NCBI RefSeq assembly: GCF_000378145.1
Contig: NZ_KB899286.1
Span: forward strand, 1-42,582
Source of the DNA: Saccharibacillus kuerlensis DSM 22868
GTDB taxonomy: Bacteria > Bacillota > Bacilli > Paenibacillales > Paenibacillaceae
Reading direction: 5' to 3'
DNA length: 42,582 nt
Under the pieces are notes generated by a model that was not told where the DNA came from, did no database searches, and saw only the letters and a list, made by a program, of their open reading frames with translations. Shown here piece after piece: positions 7,913-16,194 of the stretch (the stretch's first letter is position 1; each line of letters opens with the position of its first letter). Position numbers and translations under genes: made by a program.

Positions 7913-8245
7913 TTATTGTGTAACCTGATCAATCCGAATATATTCATGGTAAGAAGTCACGATTGTTTCCAGCATGACCACCATCGACTCAAGAATCAGT
8001 TCGGCTTTGGCTTTGAGTTCGTCCGATTTCATCGGTGGAAGGCTTCCACTGAGAAAACCGTTCTTCATTCGGGTCTTCATCACCGCTCCGGTGAGAACTT
8101 CGACCGAGTTCACCGTACCGACCGTAATGGCCGATATGGCGGAACAGACGATATCCTCGCCGCGATCGGCGTAACCCGCATGACCCTTGACCGAAAAACC
8201 GGTGATTTTCCCGTCAGGCGATCTTACAATTTGGACGATAACCAA
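7913..8245 (-). CDS. prp: Ribosomal-processing cysteine protease Prp
   Basis: Prp cleaves the N-terminal extension of ribosomal protein L27 (and related phage proteins) in Firmicutes. The 110-residue product shows the catalytic residues of the family: histidine in GHAGYADRGED (residue 22) and cysteine in IVCSAISA (residue 34). It sits between rplU and rpmA as in Bacillus (ysxB), and the rpmA product carries the matching cleavage site. The start is TTG with GAGGGAGA just upstream. It is 16 bases downstream of rplU. Confidence 0.95.
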   Translation of the reverse strand: MVIVQIVRSPDGKITGFSVKGHAGYADRGEDIVCSAISAITVGTVNSVEVLTGAVMKTRMKNGFLSGSLPPMKSDELKAKAELILESMVVMLETIVTSYHEYIRIDQVTQ

Positions 8246-8261
8246 GTTATCTCCCTCATTT

Positions 8262-8573
8262 TTACGCTTGGATTTTTTCGATCGTTACCTTAGTATACGG
8301 TTGGCGATGGCCTTGTTTCTTGTGGTAGTTCTTTTTAGGTTTGTATTTGTATACAACAACCTTTTGGCCTTTACCGTGTTTCTCAACTTTTGCCGTTACG
8401 GTTGCTCCCGATACCATCGGTGCGCCGATTGCCAGTCCGTCCTCTTTGGATACGGCCAGGACACGGTCAAACGTCACGCTTTCGCCGTCTCCGGCTTCCA
8501 GCTTCTCGATGAACAATACGTCGCCCTCTTGGACTTTGTACTGCTTACCGCCTGTTTCGATAATTGCGTACAT
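8262..8573 (-). CDS. rplU: Ribosomal protein bL21
   Basis: bL21 binds 23S rRNA in the 50S subunit. The 103-residue product begins [14 protein letters not shown], the standard N-terminus, and ends with the basic [13 protein letters not shown] segment. The frame is open six codons further upstream, but the ATG at 8573 has GGAGGTG seven bases away and gives the usual protein. It is the first gene of rplU-prp-rpmA and lies behind a structured leader (8590-8697). Confidence 0.98.
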   Translation of the reverse strand: MYAIIETGGKQYKVQEGDVLFIEKLEAGDGESVTFDRVLAVSKEDGLAIGAPMVSGATVTAKVEKHGKGQKVVVYKYKPKKNYHKKQGHRQPYTKVTIEKIQA

Positions 8574-8589
8574 CTTCTTGCACCTCCTC

Positions 8590-8697
8590 ATGTCTCAGAC
8601 TCGCCTGGTTCGGGTGGACCGCCTGTAAAACAGGGATCGCTTCGACCCGGCCTGTGCGGTTACAGCATGTGCAAGGTGAGTACACCGGCACACATAC
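8590..8697 (-). ncRNA. Probable L21 leader (autoregulatory 5' untranslated RNA)
   Basis: The transcript from the promoter at 8704-8732 would have about 120 untranslated bases before rplU. The leader holds several complementary GC-rich arms (for example GGCCGGGTCG with CGGTCCACCCG, and repeated CAGGC and GCGAG elements), as expected for the L21 leader found before rplU in low-GC Gram-positives. I did not fold it or match it against a covariance model, so the identity rests on position and general character. Confidence 0.55.
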
Positions 8698-8703
8698 TTG
8701 ATG

Positions 8704-8732
8704 ATTTTAGCATACACAATTATAAAAGTCAA
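8704..8732 (-). promoter_or_regulatory. Promoter for rplU-prp-rpmA
   Basis: Minus-strand reading: -35 TTGACT (8727-8732), a 17-base spacer and -10 TAAAAT (8704-8709) preceded by TGC, an extended -10. It begins directly after the rng stop codon, so rng could also read through into the ribosomal operon. No terminator was seen between them. Confidence 0.85.
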
Positions 8733-8736
8733 CGGT

Positions 8737-9975
8737 TTACCGAATCATAATCCGACCCGTTCCTCCACACGTCGAACAAGCTTCGTAAAAGAGGCCAGCA
8801 CCGCTTTCACGCACTTTTTTTCGGGTCATTTCGAGCAGTCCCAGCTTTGTCCATCCGACAATATGCGATTGTGTACGGCCTTTCAACAGCTGTTCCTCAA
8901 GACGGTTCAATACGCGCGTTCGATTATGTTCTTCCTTCATGTCGATAAAGTCGACAATTATGATTCCTCCAACGTCTCTCAACCTTAAAAGCCGGGCGAT
9001 TTCTTCCGCTGCTTCGAGGTTGGTCTCCGTTACGGTCGTCTCCAAGCTGTCGTCCGCCCCCGTAAACCTCCCAGTATTGACGTCCACGACAGTGAGCGCC
9101 TCAGTCTGATCCCAAACGAGATATCCGCCGCCCGGCAGCCAAATTTTCCGACCAAAGTCCCGATGCAGTTGAATCTCGACCGGATAAGCTTCAAATAACG
9201 GTGTAGAATCGGTATGAAGATGCAGGCGCAGTTGAACGTTCGGCATTATACTTTCCAGATAAGCACCGATCTTCTGCTGCTGGACAAGACTATCTACAAT
9301 CAGTTCATCGACAGCCGGATCGAATATGTCGCGGACCATACGCTGCGCAAGATCAAGGTCCCGATATAACTCCTTAGGAGCTTCCGAATTTTTGGCTGCC
9401 TCCGTGATCTCTTCCCACTGCCGACGTAAAGCCGCCAAATCCTCGCTTAATCTTTCATCCTCTTTCCCACCGGCTACCGTACGAAGAATCATTCCTTCGC
9501 CAGGACGCCGAAGATGCTCGCCGAGAGACTTCAGGCGGGCACGCTCTGTCTCTGGTTCGACTTTTTTGGAAACGCCGACGTAATCCGCTTGAGGCATATA
9601 AACGATATAGCGACCTGGCAGCGAATAATGCGTCGTTACCCGCGCTCCCTTTCCGCCAAAGGGTTCTTTGGTAATCTGCACAAGGATCTGCTGTCCTTTA
9701 CGGGCAAGCTGCTCTATCGAAGGCTTGACTTTGGGCTGCTTTTCCAAATTAGCAGGCAGCATATCATCGATATACAAAAAGGCGTTTTTCTTTAATCCAA
9801 TATCCACAAAGGCGGCCTGCATCCCCGGCAGTACATTGACGATTCTTCCTTTGTAAAAGCTTCCGGCTACTCCATGGTCACGGACGCGCTCCGCCGCAAA
9901 CTCGATCAGCTTTCCATTTTCCAACAGTGCCGTTTGAGTCCATTCCCCTTCATTGTGCACAACCAGCTGTTTCAT
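8737..9975 (-). CDS. rng: Ribonuclease E/G family endoribonuclease (RNase G-like)
   Basis: It cleaves single-stranded A/U-rich RNA in rRNA maturation and mRNA decay. The 412-residue protein has an N-terminal S1 domain (about 35-120, GSFYKGRIVNVLPGMQAAFVDIG split in two motifs), the catalytic DNase-like domain with the acidic motifs VVDVNTG and IIVDFIDM, and a C-terminal zinc-link CSTCGGTG. It lacks the long disordered scaffold of RNase E, so it is the short RNase G form. B. subtilis has no such enzyme, but Paenibacillus and clostridia often carry it in this position before rplU. The ribosome site AGGAGGTGA lies three bases before the ATG. Confidence 0.93.
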   Translation of the reverse strand: MKQLVVHNEGEWTQTALLENGKLIEFAAERVRDHGVAGSFYKGRIVNVLPGMQAAFVDIGLKKNAFLYIDDMLPANLEKQPKVKPSIEQLARKGQQILVQITKEPFGGKGARVTTHYSLPGRYIVYMPQADYVGVSKKVEPETERARLKSLGEHLRRPGEGMILRTVAGGKEDERLSEDLAALRRQWEEITEAAKNSEAPKELYRDLDLAQRMVRDIFDPAVDELIVDSLVQQQKIGAYLESIMPNVQLRLHLHTDSTPLFEAYPVEIQLHRDFGRKIWLPGGGYLVWDQTEALTVVDVNTGRFTGADDSLETTVTETNLEAAEEIARLLRLRDVGGIIIVDFIDMKEEHNRTRVLNRLEEQLLKGRTQSHIVGWTKLGLLEMTRKKVRESGAGLFYEACSTCGGTGRIMIR

Positions 9976-10093
9976 TCGTCACCTCCTATCCTGTATTTTG
10001 TCGTATCCGGCATGCCAAGGCATACACGGGCCATATTTACTTCAGTAGACGCAGTCTAACATTTAAAAGTTTCATTCTATGGAAATTGACAAC

Positions 10094-10124
10094 AAAAAGA
10101 CTCCTCGCCGAAAAGCGAAGAGTC
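10094..10124 (-). terminator. Terminator after minD
   Basis: On the minus strand a stem GACTCTTCGC / GGCGAGGAGTC with a short loop is followed by five T. It closes the maf-to-minD cluster 20 bases after the minD stop and separates it from rng. Confidence 0.88.
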
Positions 10125-10145
10125 TGCAGCGTTAAAGCTGTTTGA

Positions 10146-10946
10146 TCATTTTCCGACGCCGAAAAGTCTTCGGAATAGGCTGAATCGTCCTTTTTTCTCG
10201 TCAAGCTGCATAAGAGGGACCGTGTCTCCCTGAATGCGGCGTGCAATATTGCGGTAGGCAATCGATGCTTTGGAGTCCGGATTCATAACGGTCGGCTCAC
10301 CGGTATTGGCGGCCTTGATCACCATCTCGTCGTCCGGAACAATTCCAAGCAAATCAATATTCAGTACCTGCAGCACTTCATCCACATCAAGCATCTCGCC
10401 GGCTCGAACCATATTCGGCCGAATGCGGTTGACGATAAGCTTCGGCGAGGCAACATGCTCCGAACTTTCAAGCAGTCCGATTACGCGGTCGGCATCTCGC
10501 ACAGCTGCGTTTTCCGGTGTCGTTACGACGATTGCTTGATCCGCTCCGGCGATCGCGTTCTTGAAGCCCTGTTCGATGCCGGCAGGACAATCGATCAGCA
10601 CATACTGAAATTCGCTTTTCAATTCGAGAATGATATCGCGGATCTGATCCGGCGACACGGCATTTTTGTCTTTGGTCTGCGCAGCCGGGAGCATGTACAG
10701 CTCTTCAAAACGTTTGTCCTTGACCAGCGCTTGATGCAAACGGCAGCGTCCATCGGCCACGTCGCAAATATCGTAAATAATACGGTTCTCCAGTCCCATC
10801 ACGACGTCCAGATTGCGCAGGCCGATATCCGTATCGACCAGGCATACCTTTTTGCCGAGCAGTGCCAGCGCCGTTCCGATATTGGCCGTGGTCGTCGTTT
10901 TTCCGACGCCGCCTTTTCCCGAAGTGACGACTATAGCCTCTCCCAT
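10146..10946 (-). CDS. minD: Septum-site determining ATPase MinD
   Basis: MinD is a membrane-associated ParA-type ATPase that recruits MinC to block division at the poles. The 266-residue product has the deviant Walker A motif KGGVGKTT (11-18), the DTDIGLRNLD switch region and the DCPAGI motif, and it ends with an amphipathic basic segment (FSLFRRLFGVGK) for membrane binding. It starts three bases after the minC stop, with AAAGGAG upstream. In B. subtilis the next genes are spoIVFA and spoIVFB; here a terminator follows at once. Confidence 0.97.
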   Translation of the reverse strand: MGEAIVVTSGKGGVGKTTTTANIGTALALLGKKVCLVDTDIGLRNLDVVMGLENRIIYDICDVADGRCRLHQALVKDKRFEELYMLPAAQTKDKNAVSPDQIRDIILELKSEFQYVLIDCPAGIEQGFKNAIAGADQAIVVTTPENAAVRDADRVIGLLESSEHVASPKLIVNRIRPNMVRAGEMLDVDEVLQVLNIDLLGIVPDDEMVIKAANTGEPTVMNPDSKASIAYRNIARRIQGDTVPLMQLDEKKGRFSLFRRLFGVGK

Positions 10947-10949
10947 TCT

Positions 10950-11633
10950 CTACACTCCTTTGAACACATTCAGATCCCGGCGAAGCCGGGCAATATTCGC
11001 CATCTTGTCGATTTGCATCTGCCCATCTTTTAAATAGGCAAATTCCATCTGCGTCTCCTGCGGATGCGAGCTTCTTTCCTCGCTGCTGTCGGGCGGACGG
11101 CTGATCACTTCCGCAATCCGCAGCTGCGTCGGCTCCAAATATGAAGCTCCGACAATCGCACGCTCACTGCCTTCCGAACCGGCATGAGCCATTCCGCGCA
11201 GCGCTCCGAGAATATAGATATCTCCAGTGCACACGATGGAACCTCCCGGGTTAACGTCTCCCAGAAACAGCAGATTTCCGTCGTGGTGGAGCACCTGCCC
11301 GGAACGGACCATACCGCTCATCGTTGTAACGGGCGTGCGCAGCACCGCATTTTCCCGCAGTTCCGCAGATTTGGAACCTTCAATCGAACGTACAAGCAGA
11401 TTACGTTTGCTCCGCAGCGCGTCTAAAATTTGCAGCTTCTGCTCATCCTGAAGCTCTCGGCTGCCATAACGCACGTCAATCGAAACAAGCGGTCCGCTCA
11501 AGATAGCCTGATGACTATTTTCCAGCATTTCCCGTATCTCGGCCAGCAGTTCATCGAAATCGCATTGTTCGTCCAACCGGAACACGAGGCCGTCCTTGAC
11601 TCCCTTGATTGTAATGAGATTACGCTTGATGGA
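10950..11633 (-). CDS. minC: Septum-site determining protein MinC
   Basis: MinC inhibits FtsZ assembly at the poles together with MinD. The product (about 227 residues from the ATG at 11633) has an N-terminal FtsZ-inhibiting domain and a C-terminal beta-helix domain with the signatures RSGQVL, DVNPGG, ILGALRGMAHAG and AYLKDGQMQID. A TTG at 11675 also has a plausible ribosome site and would add 14 residues. The ATG gives the usual start MSIKRNLITIKG and has a purine-rich GGGAGGAG directly before it, so the start is not certain. It is followed three bases later by minD. Confidence 0.93.
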   Translation of the reverse strand, partial: SIKRNLITIKGVKDGLVFRLDEQCDFDELLAEIREMLENSHQAILSGPLVSIDVRYGSRELQDEQKLQILDALRSKRNLLVRSIEGSKSAELRENAVLRTPVTTMSGMVRSGQVLHHDGNLLFLGDVNPGGSIVCTGDIYILGALRGMAHAGSEGSERAIVGASYLEPTQLRIAEVISRPPDSSEERSSHPQETQMEFAYLKDGQMQIDKMANIARLRRDLNVFKGV

Positions 11634-11720
11634 CATCTCCTCCCGCTCCCCCTTCGTCTGAATCTTTCGAGACAAATGGCCCTTTCTCCTGCACAGATCG
11701 CATAAAAGTTACCGGAATGC

Positions 11721-12251
11721 TTATTCCTTTGCGTCTTTTTTGGGACGAATAGGCATTTTATCGAACTGTCGACGGATCGGAACGTAGACGATCAGCGCAA
11801 ATACCAACCGGAACAGCAGATCGGGAATAATGTACTGGATAAGTGCCCAATCGTAGGTTTGTTCATTGAACTTGAATACGGTATAGATTCCGAACAGCAT
11901 GCTGTCCAGCATAAAACTGCCGATCATGACGACTGTAAGCATGACGGGCAGCGGAGCTTTCGGCAGCTGGAAGATCAGCCCCAGCAGATAGGCGGTAAAG
12001 CCCATAGTGAAAGCATACGGTCCCAACATAGCGCCGTAATAGACGATGTCATGCAGCATACCGAATACGACACCAAGAATCATGGCCGCATAACGATGAC
12101 GATATACGGCTACGAACAGGATGCATACGAAGACCAGGTTTGGCATAAGATGCGGAATCCAGGAGTCCGGCAGGAACCACGGCAGAACACTTCCTTGGAA
12201 CAGAAACATTACGAACAGCAGCAGGACCAGGATTTGTTTGCGCCAAGTCAT
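11721..12251 (-). CDS. mreD: Rod shape-determining protein MreD
   Basis: MreD is an integral membrane protein of the elongasome, acting with MreB, MreC, RodA and PBP2 in lateral wall synthesis. The 176-residue product is almost wholly hydrophobic with about five membrane segments and a basic C-terminal tail (IRRQFDKMPIRPKKDAKE). Sequence conservation is low in this family, so the call depends mainly on length, hydrophobicity and position. Its ATG overlaps the mreC stop by four bases, and minC follows. Confidence 0.92.
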   Translation of the reverse strand: MTWRKQILVLLLFVMFLFQGSVLPWFLPDSWIPHLMPNLVFVCILFVAVYRHRYAAMILGVVFGMLHDIVYYGAMLGPYAFTMGFTAYLLGLIFQLPKAPLPVMLTVVMIGSFMLDSMLFGIYTVFKFNEQTYDWALIQYIIPDLLFRLVFALIVYVPIRRQFDKMPIRPKKDAKE

Positions 12252-13150
12252 GGCGTACCGTCTCCCGTTTGAGGTTCAGGTCCCGGAATGACGACGAAGA
12301 GTTCTTTCCATTCCACAAAGCTGGCAGTTGGGAAGATTTTAGCGGTCATTGTTAATCCGAACTTGCTCGGTTCCAGATCTCTTACAATACCAAGCACGAT
12401 GCCTTCCGGGAACACACCGCCGCTGCCGGAAGTGACAATCGTGTCCCCTTTTTCAATCTTCGGCTTGTTCGGATCATCATTCTTAATTCCGGTCATCAGC
12501 AGACGATTTTCTTTCTTATCGTAGCTTTCCACGATACCGAACGTTCCCGTTTTTCCGGTCGCAGTTGCCGAAATTGAGTAGCTGTCGGGCGAAGTCAGAC
12601 TCAACGAAGTAATAAGCTGAATGGTCGACGTGTAATCGGTTGTGGTGCTAATGATTCCGACCATGCCTTCAATACTTGTAACCGCCATACCGACCTCAAC
12701 TCCGTCCTGTGAACCAACGTCAATATTTACAGTCGGATTGTTGACATCTTCGTTTACTGAAATAACTTGAGCGAATCGATAGTGCTTGCTCGAGTTCAAC
12801 TTTTGTTTTTCGGTAAATTTAAGATCTTCCTTCAATCTTTCGTTAGTGGATTTCATCTCTTGGTAATCAATCAATTCTCGTTGATACTGAGCAATCTGAA
12901 TTCGGTAGTTCTCATTTTCTTCATAAACAGCCTTCAAATCCCCAATATCCTCAAAAAATCCCGACACTGCAGATGCCGGCTTATTGACAATCCGCTGCGT
13001 GAATCCGACCGTATCCTTTACAAACCTCTCAGGCCAGGTCAGCCCGACCCGGTCCCCGAGCGTGACGCCCATCAGGGCGACAAAAAGCACGAGTACGATC
13101 AGCAGGATAAACAGCTTGCGGTTTCCTAATATTCTAAACAGTTTGAACAC
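12248..13150 (-). CDS. mreC: Rod shape-determining protein MreC
   Basis: MreC links the MreB cytoskeleton to periplasmic wall synthases. The 300-residue product has an N-terminal basic segment and one membrane helix (about 12-30), a coiled coil (about 65-115, rich in E, K, Q and N) and the beta-rich MreC domain with SQDGVEVGMAV, GMVGII and TSGSGGVFPEGI motifs. The start is GTG. AGAGG lies directly against it, closer than normal, so initiation may be weak or depend on coupling to mreB 45 bases upstream. It overlaps mreD by four bases. Confidence 0.95.
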   Translation of the reverse strand: MFKLFRILGNRKLFILLIVLVLFVALMGVTLGDRVGLTWPERFVKDTVGFTQRIVNKPASAVSGFFEDIGDLKAVYEENENYRIQIAQYQRELIDYQEMKSTNERLKEDLKFTEKQKLNSSKHYRFAQVISVNEDVNNPTVNIDVGSQDGVEVGMAVTSIEGMVGIISTTTDYTSTIQLITSLSLTSPDSYSISATATGKTGTFGIVESYDKKENRLLMTGIKNDDPNKPKIEKGDTIVTSGSGGVFPEGIVLGIVRDLEPSKFGLTMTAKIFPTASFVEWKELFVVIPGPEPQTGDGTP

Positions 13151-13195
13151 CCTCTAACATTGCTGAATTGTCCACAAGCGTCGTTTGTCTTCGAA

Positions 13196-14227
13196 TCAAC
13201 CGCGCTTCGAGCGACCCGAACCATTGCCGCGAGCTTTGAACAGGTGGATGTTGTCAAGCGCTCGACCCGTACCGATTGCTACGCAATCCAGCGGATTCTC
13301 CGCTACGATAACCGGCATGCCGGTCTCGCCTGCGAGCAGCTTGTCGAGGTTGCGCAGCAGCGCACCGCCGCCTGTCAGAACAATACCGCGATCCATAATG
13401 TCCGCTGCAAGCTCAGGCGGGCATTTCTCAAGCGTTACCTTAACAGCTTCTACGATGGCACTCACCGTATCGGCCAGAGCTTCCGTAATTTCGCGCGCCG
13501 TAATCGAGATGGTCTTCGGCAGACCGCTCACAAGGTCGCGTCCGCGGATTTCGATTGTTTCCGGCGTTTCGACCTGAATCGCCGAACCGATCTCCATTTT
13601 CAGCATTTCGGATGTGCGCTCGCCGATCATCAAGTTGTACTGACGCTTCACGTACTGGATGATGGCCTCGTCCATCTCGTCTCCGGCAACGCGTACCGAA
13701 CGAGCCGTTACGATACCGCCGAGGGAAATGACTGCAACTTCGGTTGTACCGCCGCCGATATCGACAACCATACTGCCTGTCGGCTCCCAAACCGGAAGAT
13801 CCGCACCGATTGCTGCCGCAAACGGCTCTTCGATCGTATAGGCTTCGCGTGCGCCCGCCTGCTTCGTCGCGTCTTCGACAGCACGCTGTTCAACCGCAGT
13901 AATGCCGGAAGGTACGCAGACCATAACATTTGGCTGCCGCTGGAAAAACGAACGCTTCTTCTGCGCTTGATTGATGAAATACTTGATCATTGTCGCCGTT
14001 GTATCGAAGTCGGCAATAACGCCATCCTTCATCGGTCGGATTGCGCGAATGTTGCCCGGTGTACGTCCGATCATTTTTTTTGCGTCTTCGCCTACCGCTT
14101 CGATCGTTTTTGTGTCCGTACGAATGGCTACTACCGAAGGTTCTCTCACTACAATTCCTTTACCTCGTACATATACCAGTGTGTTTGCCGTTCCCAAATC
14201 GATTCCCAGATCCTTATTGCCCATCAT
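13196..14227 (-). CDS. mreB: Rod shape-determining actin homologue MreB
   Basis: MreB polymerises under the membrane and guides elongation of the cell wall. The 343-residue protein has all the actin-fold motifs: [11 protein letters not shown] phosphate-1, [18 protein letters not shown] phosphate-2 and an adenosine motif [13 protein letters not shown] near the C-terminus. The ribosome site AAGGGAG lies nine bases before the ATG. It leads mreBCD-minCD and follows radC, the same order as in Bacillus. The gene is intact and of standard length. Confidence 0.98.
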   Translation of the reverse strand: MMGNKDLGIDLGTANTLVYVRGKGIVVREPSVVAIRTDTKTIEAVGEDAKKMIGRTPGNIRAIRPMKDGVIADFDTTATMIKYFINQAQKKRSFFQRQPNVMVCVPSGITAVEQRAVEDATKQAGAREAYTIEEPFAAAIGADLPVWEPTGSMVVDIGGGTTEVAVISLGGIVTARSVRVAGDEMDEAIIQYVKRQYNLMIGERTSEMLKMEIGSAIQVETPETIEIRGRDLVSGLPKTISITAREITEALADTVSAIVEAVKVTLEKCPPELAADIMDRGIVLTGGGALLRNLDKLLAGETGMPVIVAENPLDCVAIGTGRALDNIHLFKARGNGSGRSKRG

Positions 14228-14292
14228 TCTACTTAACTCCCTTTCTCGTTCGAAATTCGCTTTTTATGTGTTTGTTATTTGTACATGCGCAA

Positions 14293-14324
14293 ATAAAACC
14301 CGTCCGGTTATGGACTATGGACGG
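14293..14324 (-). terminator. Possible weak terminator between radC and mreB
   Basis: On the minus strand, arms CCGTCC and GGACGG around a 13-base loop are followed by GTTTTATTT, six bases after the radC stop. The stem is short and the T-run broken, so it may only attenuate. No convincing mreB promoter was found in 14228-14330. Confidence 0.4.
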
Positions 14325-14330
14325 AGGTGT

Positions 14331-15023
14331 TTACATTAGACCCTGCTCTTTAAGACTGACATACGTGTCGTCTCCTACCACAATATGGTCGAGCACTTCG
14401 ATGCCGACGATTCTTCCCGCTTCAGCCAGTCTTTTGGTCAGGGCGATATCTTCGGGGCTTGGAGCTGGATCGCCGCTTGGGTGATTATGAGCGCAGACGA
14501 TCGAGGCGCTGCTGGTCTTGATCGCGGCGCGAAACACTTCGCGCGGATGTACAATCGAAGCGTTCAAACTTCCGACCGACAGCGTCTCCTGTCCGATGAT
14601 ATGATTTTTGGTATTCAAAAACAAGCAGATAAAATGCTCTTTGCGCAGATCGCGAAGAGATTCGCGAACCGCTTCGTACGCATCTCTCGGACTGCGTACG
14701 ATCACTTTCTCTCCGAAGCTCTTGCGTGACAAACGCAGTCCAAGCTCAATACCGGCCTTTAACTGCACGGCTTTGGCAGGTCCGATTCCCTTGATCTTCG
14801 TCAGCTCTTCGATGCCAAGATCGGCCAAGCCCTTAAGACTGCCGGATTCGTTCAGGACGCGCTGCGCCACTTGAACGGCCGATTCGCCTTGAACTCCCGT
14901 TCTCAGCAAAATGGCGAGCAGTTCAGAATGACTGAGCGCTCCCGCTCCGTACTGCAGCATGCGCTCTCTCGGCCGCTCTTCGCTCGGCAGGTTGCGCAGC
15001 AGATGAGTAAAATGAGACTCCAT
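14331..15023 (-). CDS. radC: RadC family JAB/MPN-domain protein
   Basis: RadC proteins combine an N-terminal helix-hairpin-helix region (KIKGIGPAKAVQLKAGIELG) with a C-terminal JAMM metalloprotease-like domain that has the zinc motif HNHPSGDPAPSPED. The old link to DNA repair is doubtful and the true function is unknown. The frame is open to a TTG at 15086. The ATG at 15023 is preferred because GAGGG lies five bases upstream and the product (230 residues) then matches the usual length. It sits between maf and mreB as in Bacillus (ysxA). Confidence 0.92.
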   Translation of the reverse strand: MESHFTHLLRNLPSEERPRERMLQYGAGALSHSELLAILLRTGVQGESAVQVAQRVLNESGSLKGLADLGIEELTKIKGIGPAKAVQLKAGIELGLRLSRKSFGEKVIVRSPRDAYEAVRESLRDLRKEHFICLFLNTKNHIIGQETLSVGSLNASIVHPREVFRAAIKTSSASIVCAHNHPSGDPAPSPEDIALTKRLAEAGRIVGIEVLDHIVVGDDTYVSLKEQGLM

Positions 15024-15120
15024 GATTTCCCTCATTTCGCGGATATCCGCAAACGGGTCCTTATGCGTATGATAAGCAAAATCCAATTATGTATCGCATG
15101 ACAACCGAAAATACGGAACC

Positions 15121-15741
15121 TTATGGATTGGACGGTATCAAATGTATCCCGAAGCTCTCGAGCATTTCGCCCAACAGACCTACCGGAAGACCGACTACCG
15201 TAAAATAATCGCCTTCGATCGACTCGACGAGCAGCGCTCCAAGACCCTGTATCCCATAAGCACCAGCCTTATCCATCGGCTCTCCGCTTCTCACATAATC
15301 TTCAATTCGCCGTTCGCTCAATTCTTTCATCCGCACACGCGTAAACCGGTGACGTACCATTTGGCGTCCGTTCCCCGCATCGATGCAGGCCACTCCCGTA
15401 TACACGAGGTGCTCTCTACCCTGCAGTCTTGTAAGCATGCGAACCGCTTCCTGTTCGTCCGTGGGCTTGCCGAGTACTGTGCCTTCCAGTACGACAATTG
15501 TATCGCTGCCGACAATAACGCCCTCGGAGCCGAAGCGACGCTTCAATACCCATTCGGCTTTACGCAGCGCAAGCTCTTCAACAATTTGCTCGGGCGTCCG
15601 GCAGCCCTCTATCTCCTCAGTGGCGCCGCTTGGCTCCACAATGAAATCCGCTCCAAGCGAAGCCAGCAGCTCTCGTCTTCTCGGAGAGGTAGAAGCAAGT
15701 ATGATTTGACGTGTTTTTCTTTCATTCGATTGATTGTTCAA
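15121..15741 (-). CDS. maf: Maf-like nucleoside triphosphate pyrophosphatase
   Basis: Maf proteins hydrolyse non-canonical or regulatory NTPs (dTTP/UTP class) and are linked to division arrest. The 206-residue product has the N-terminal loop LASTSPRRRELL (15-26), the GSDTIVVLEG motif with the catalytic aspartate, and GAYGIQG near the C-terminus. It starts at TTG, with AAGGAG 11 bases upstream. It is followed by radC, mreBCD and minCD, the conserved cell-shape cluster. A short open frame ends 17 bases before its start. Confidence 0.95.
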   Translation of the reverse strand: MNNQSNERKTRQIILASTSPRRRELLASLGADFIVEPSGATEEIEGCRTPEQIVEELALRKAEWVLKRRFGSEGVIVGSDTIVVLEGTVLGKPTDEQEAVRMLTRLQGREHLVYTGVACIDAGNGRQMVRHRFTRVRMKELSERRIEDYVRSGEPMDKAGAYGIQGLGALLVESIEGDYFTVVGLPVGLLGEMLESFGIHLIPSNP

Positions 15742-15761
15742 AATGGAGATTACTCCTTTTA

Positions 15762-15914
15762 GCCGATCGAAATGATGCTGCGGATTCGCGGCACATTCAA
15801 CCGGTGCTTCGGGACGGCTTGGACATCCACGCGACGAACCGTCTTACGGTCCGCTCCACAACCGGAACACAGCTGCGGCAAGCCTTCGCCAAAGCGAAGC
15901 GCAGCTCCGGATAA
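15762..15914 (-). other. Unassigned short open frame in front of maf (possible gene remnant)
   Basis: The gap 15742-16112 has no recognised gene. On the minus strand one frame is open for 51 codons (stop-to-stop 15917 to 15759) and reads like protein, with a CSGCGADRK motif, TVRRVDVQAV and PRIRSIISIG at its end. It ends 17 bases before the maf start and just before the maf ribosome site, as a real upstream gene would. It has no ATG or GTG; the only candidate is a TTG without a clear ribosome site. It could be the tail of a decayed gene (in Bacillus comC lies in this interval) or chance. I could not assign it. Confidence 0.25.
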
Positions 15915-16112
15915 CTATTCTATGCCCGAGTGTATCGTCTCTCTCCGATATCGCGTTTGTCGTCAACCGACTTCCTCGATTATACGGATCGTATATGCAG
16001 AAATTACAGATCCTGCCGAGACAATGCAATTAGGCATTTTGAACAAACATTATTATACGTGCTATTCAGCGGCAATACAAACTTAAATAGATTTACTGTC
16101 TTAACCCGACAT

Positions 16113-16155
16113 TAAAAAGCCGCTCCGTACCGCTTTCAGCAGTCACGGAGCGGCT
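16113..16155 (-). terminator. Terminator of murC
   Basis: Minus-strand reading: perfect 11-bp stem AGCCGCTCCGT / ACGGAGCGGCT, 16-base loop, then five T. It lies 40 bases after the murC stop, so the maf cluster downstream must have its own promoter. A TATAAT occurs near 15980 without a good -35 partner. Confidence 0.9.
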
Positions 16156-16194
16156 ATCGCTCTTTAATCCCGTCGTAATTCGTCAGGCCAAGAC

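Noticed and set aside
13160-14236. A 358-codon plus-strand frame opposite mreB
   Set aside because: Shadow of the highly conserved mreB gene; no initiation signal.
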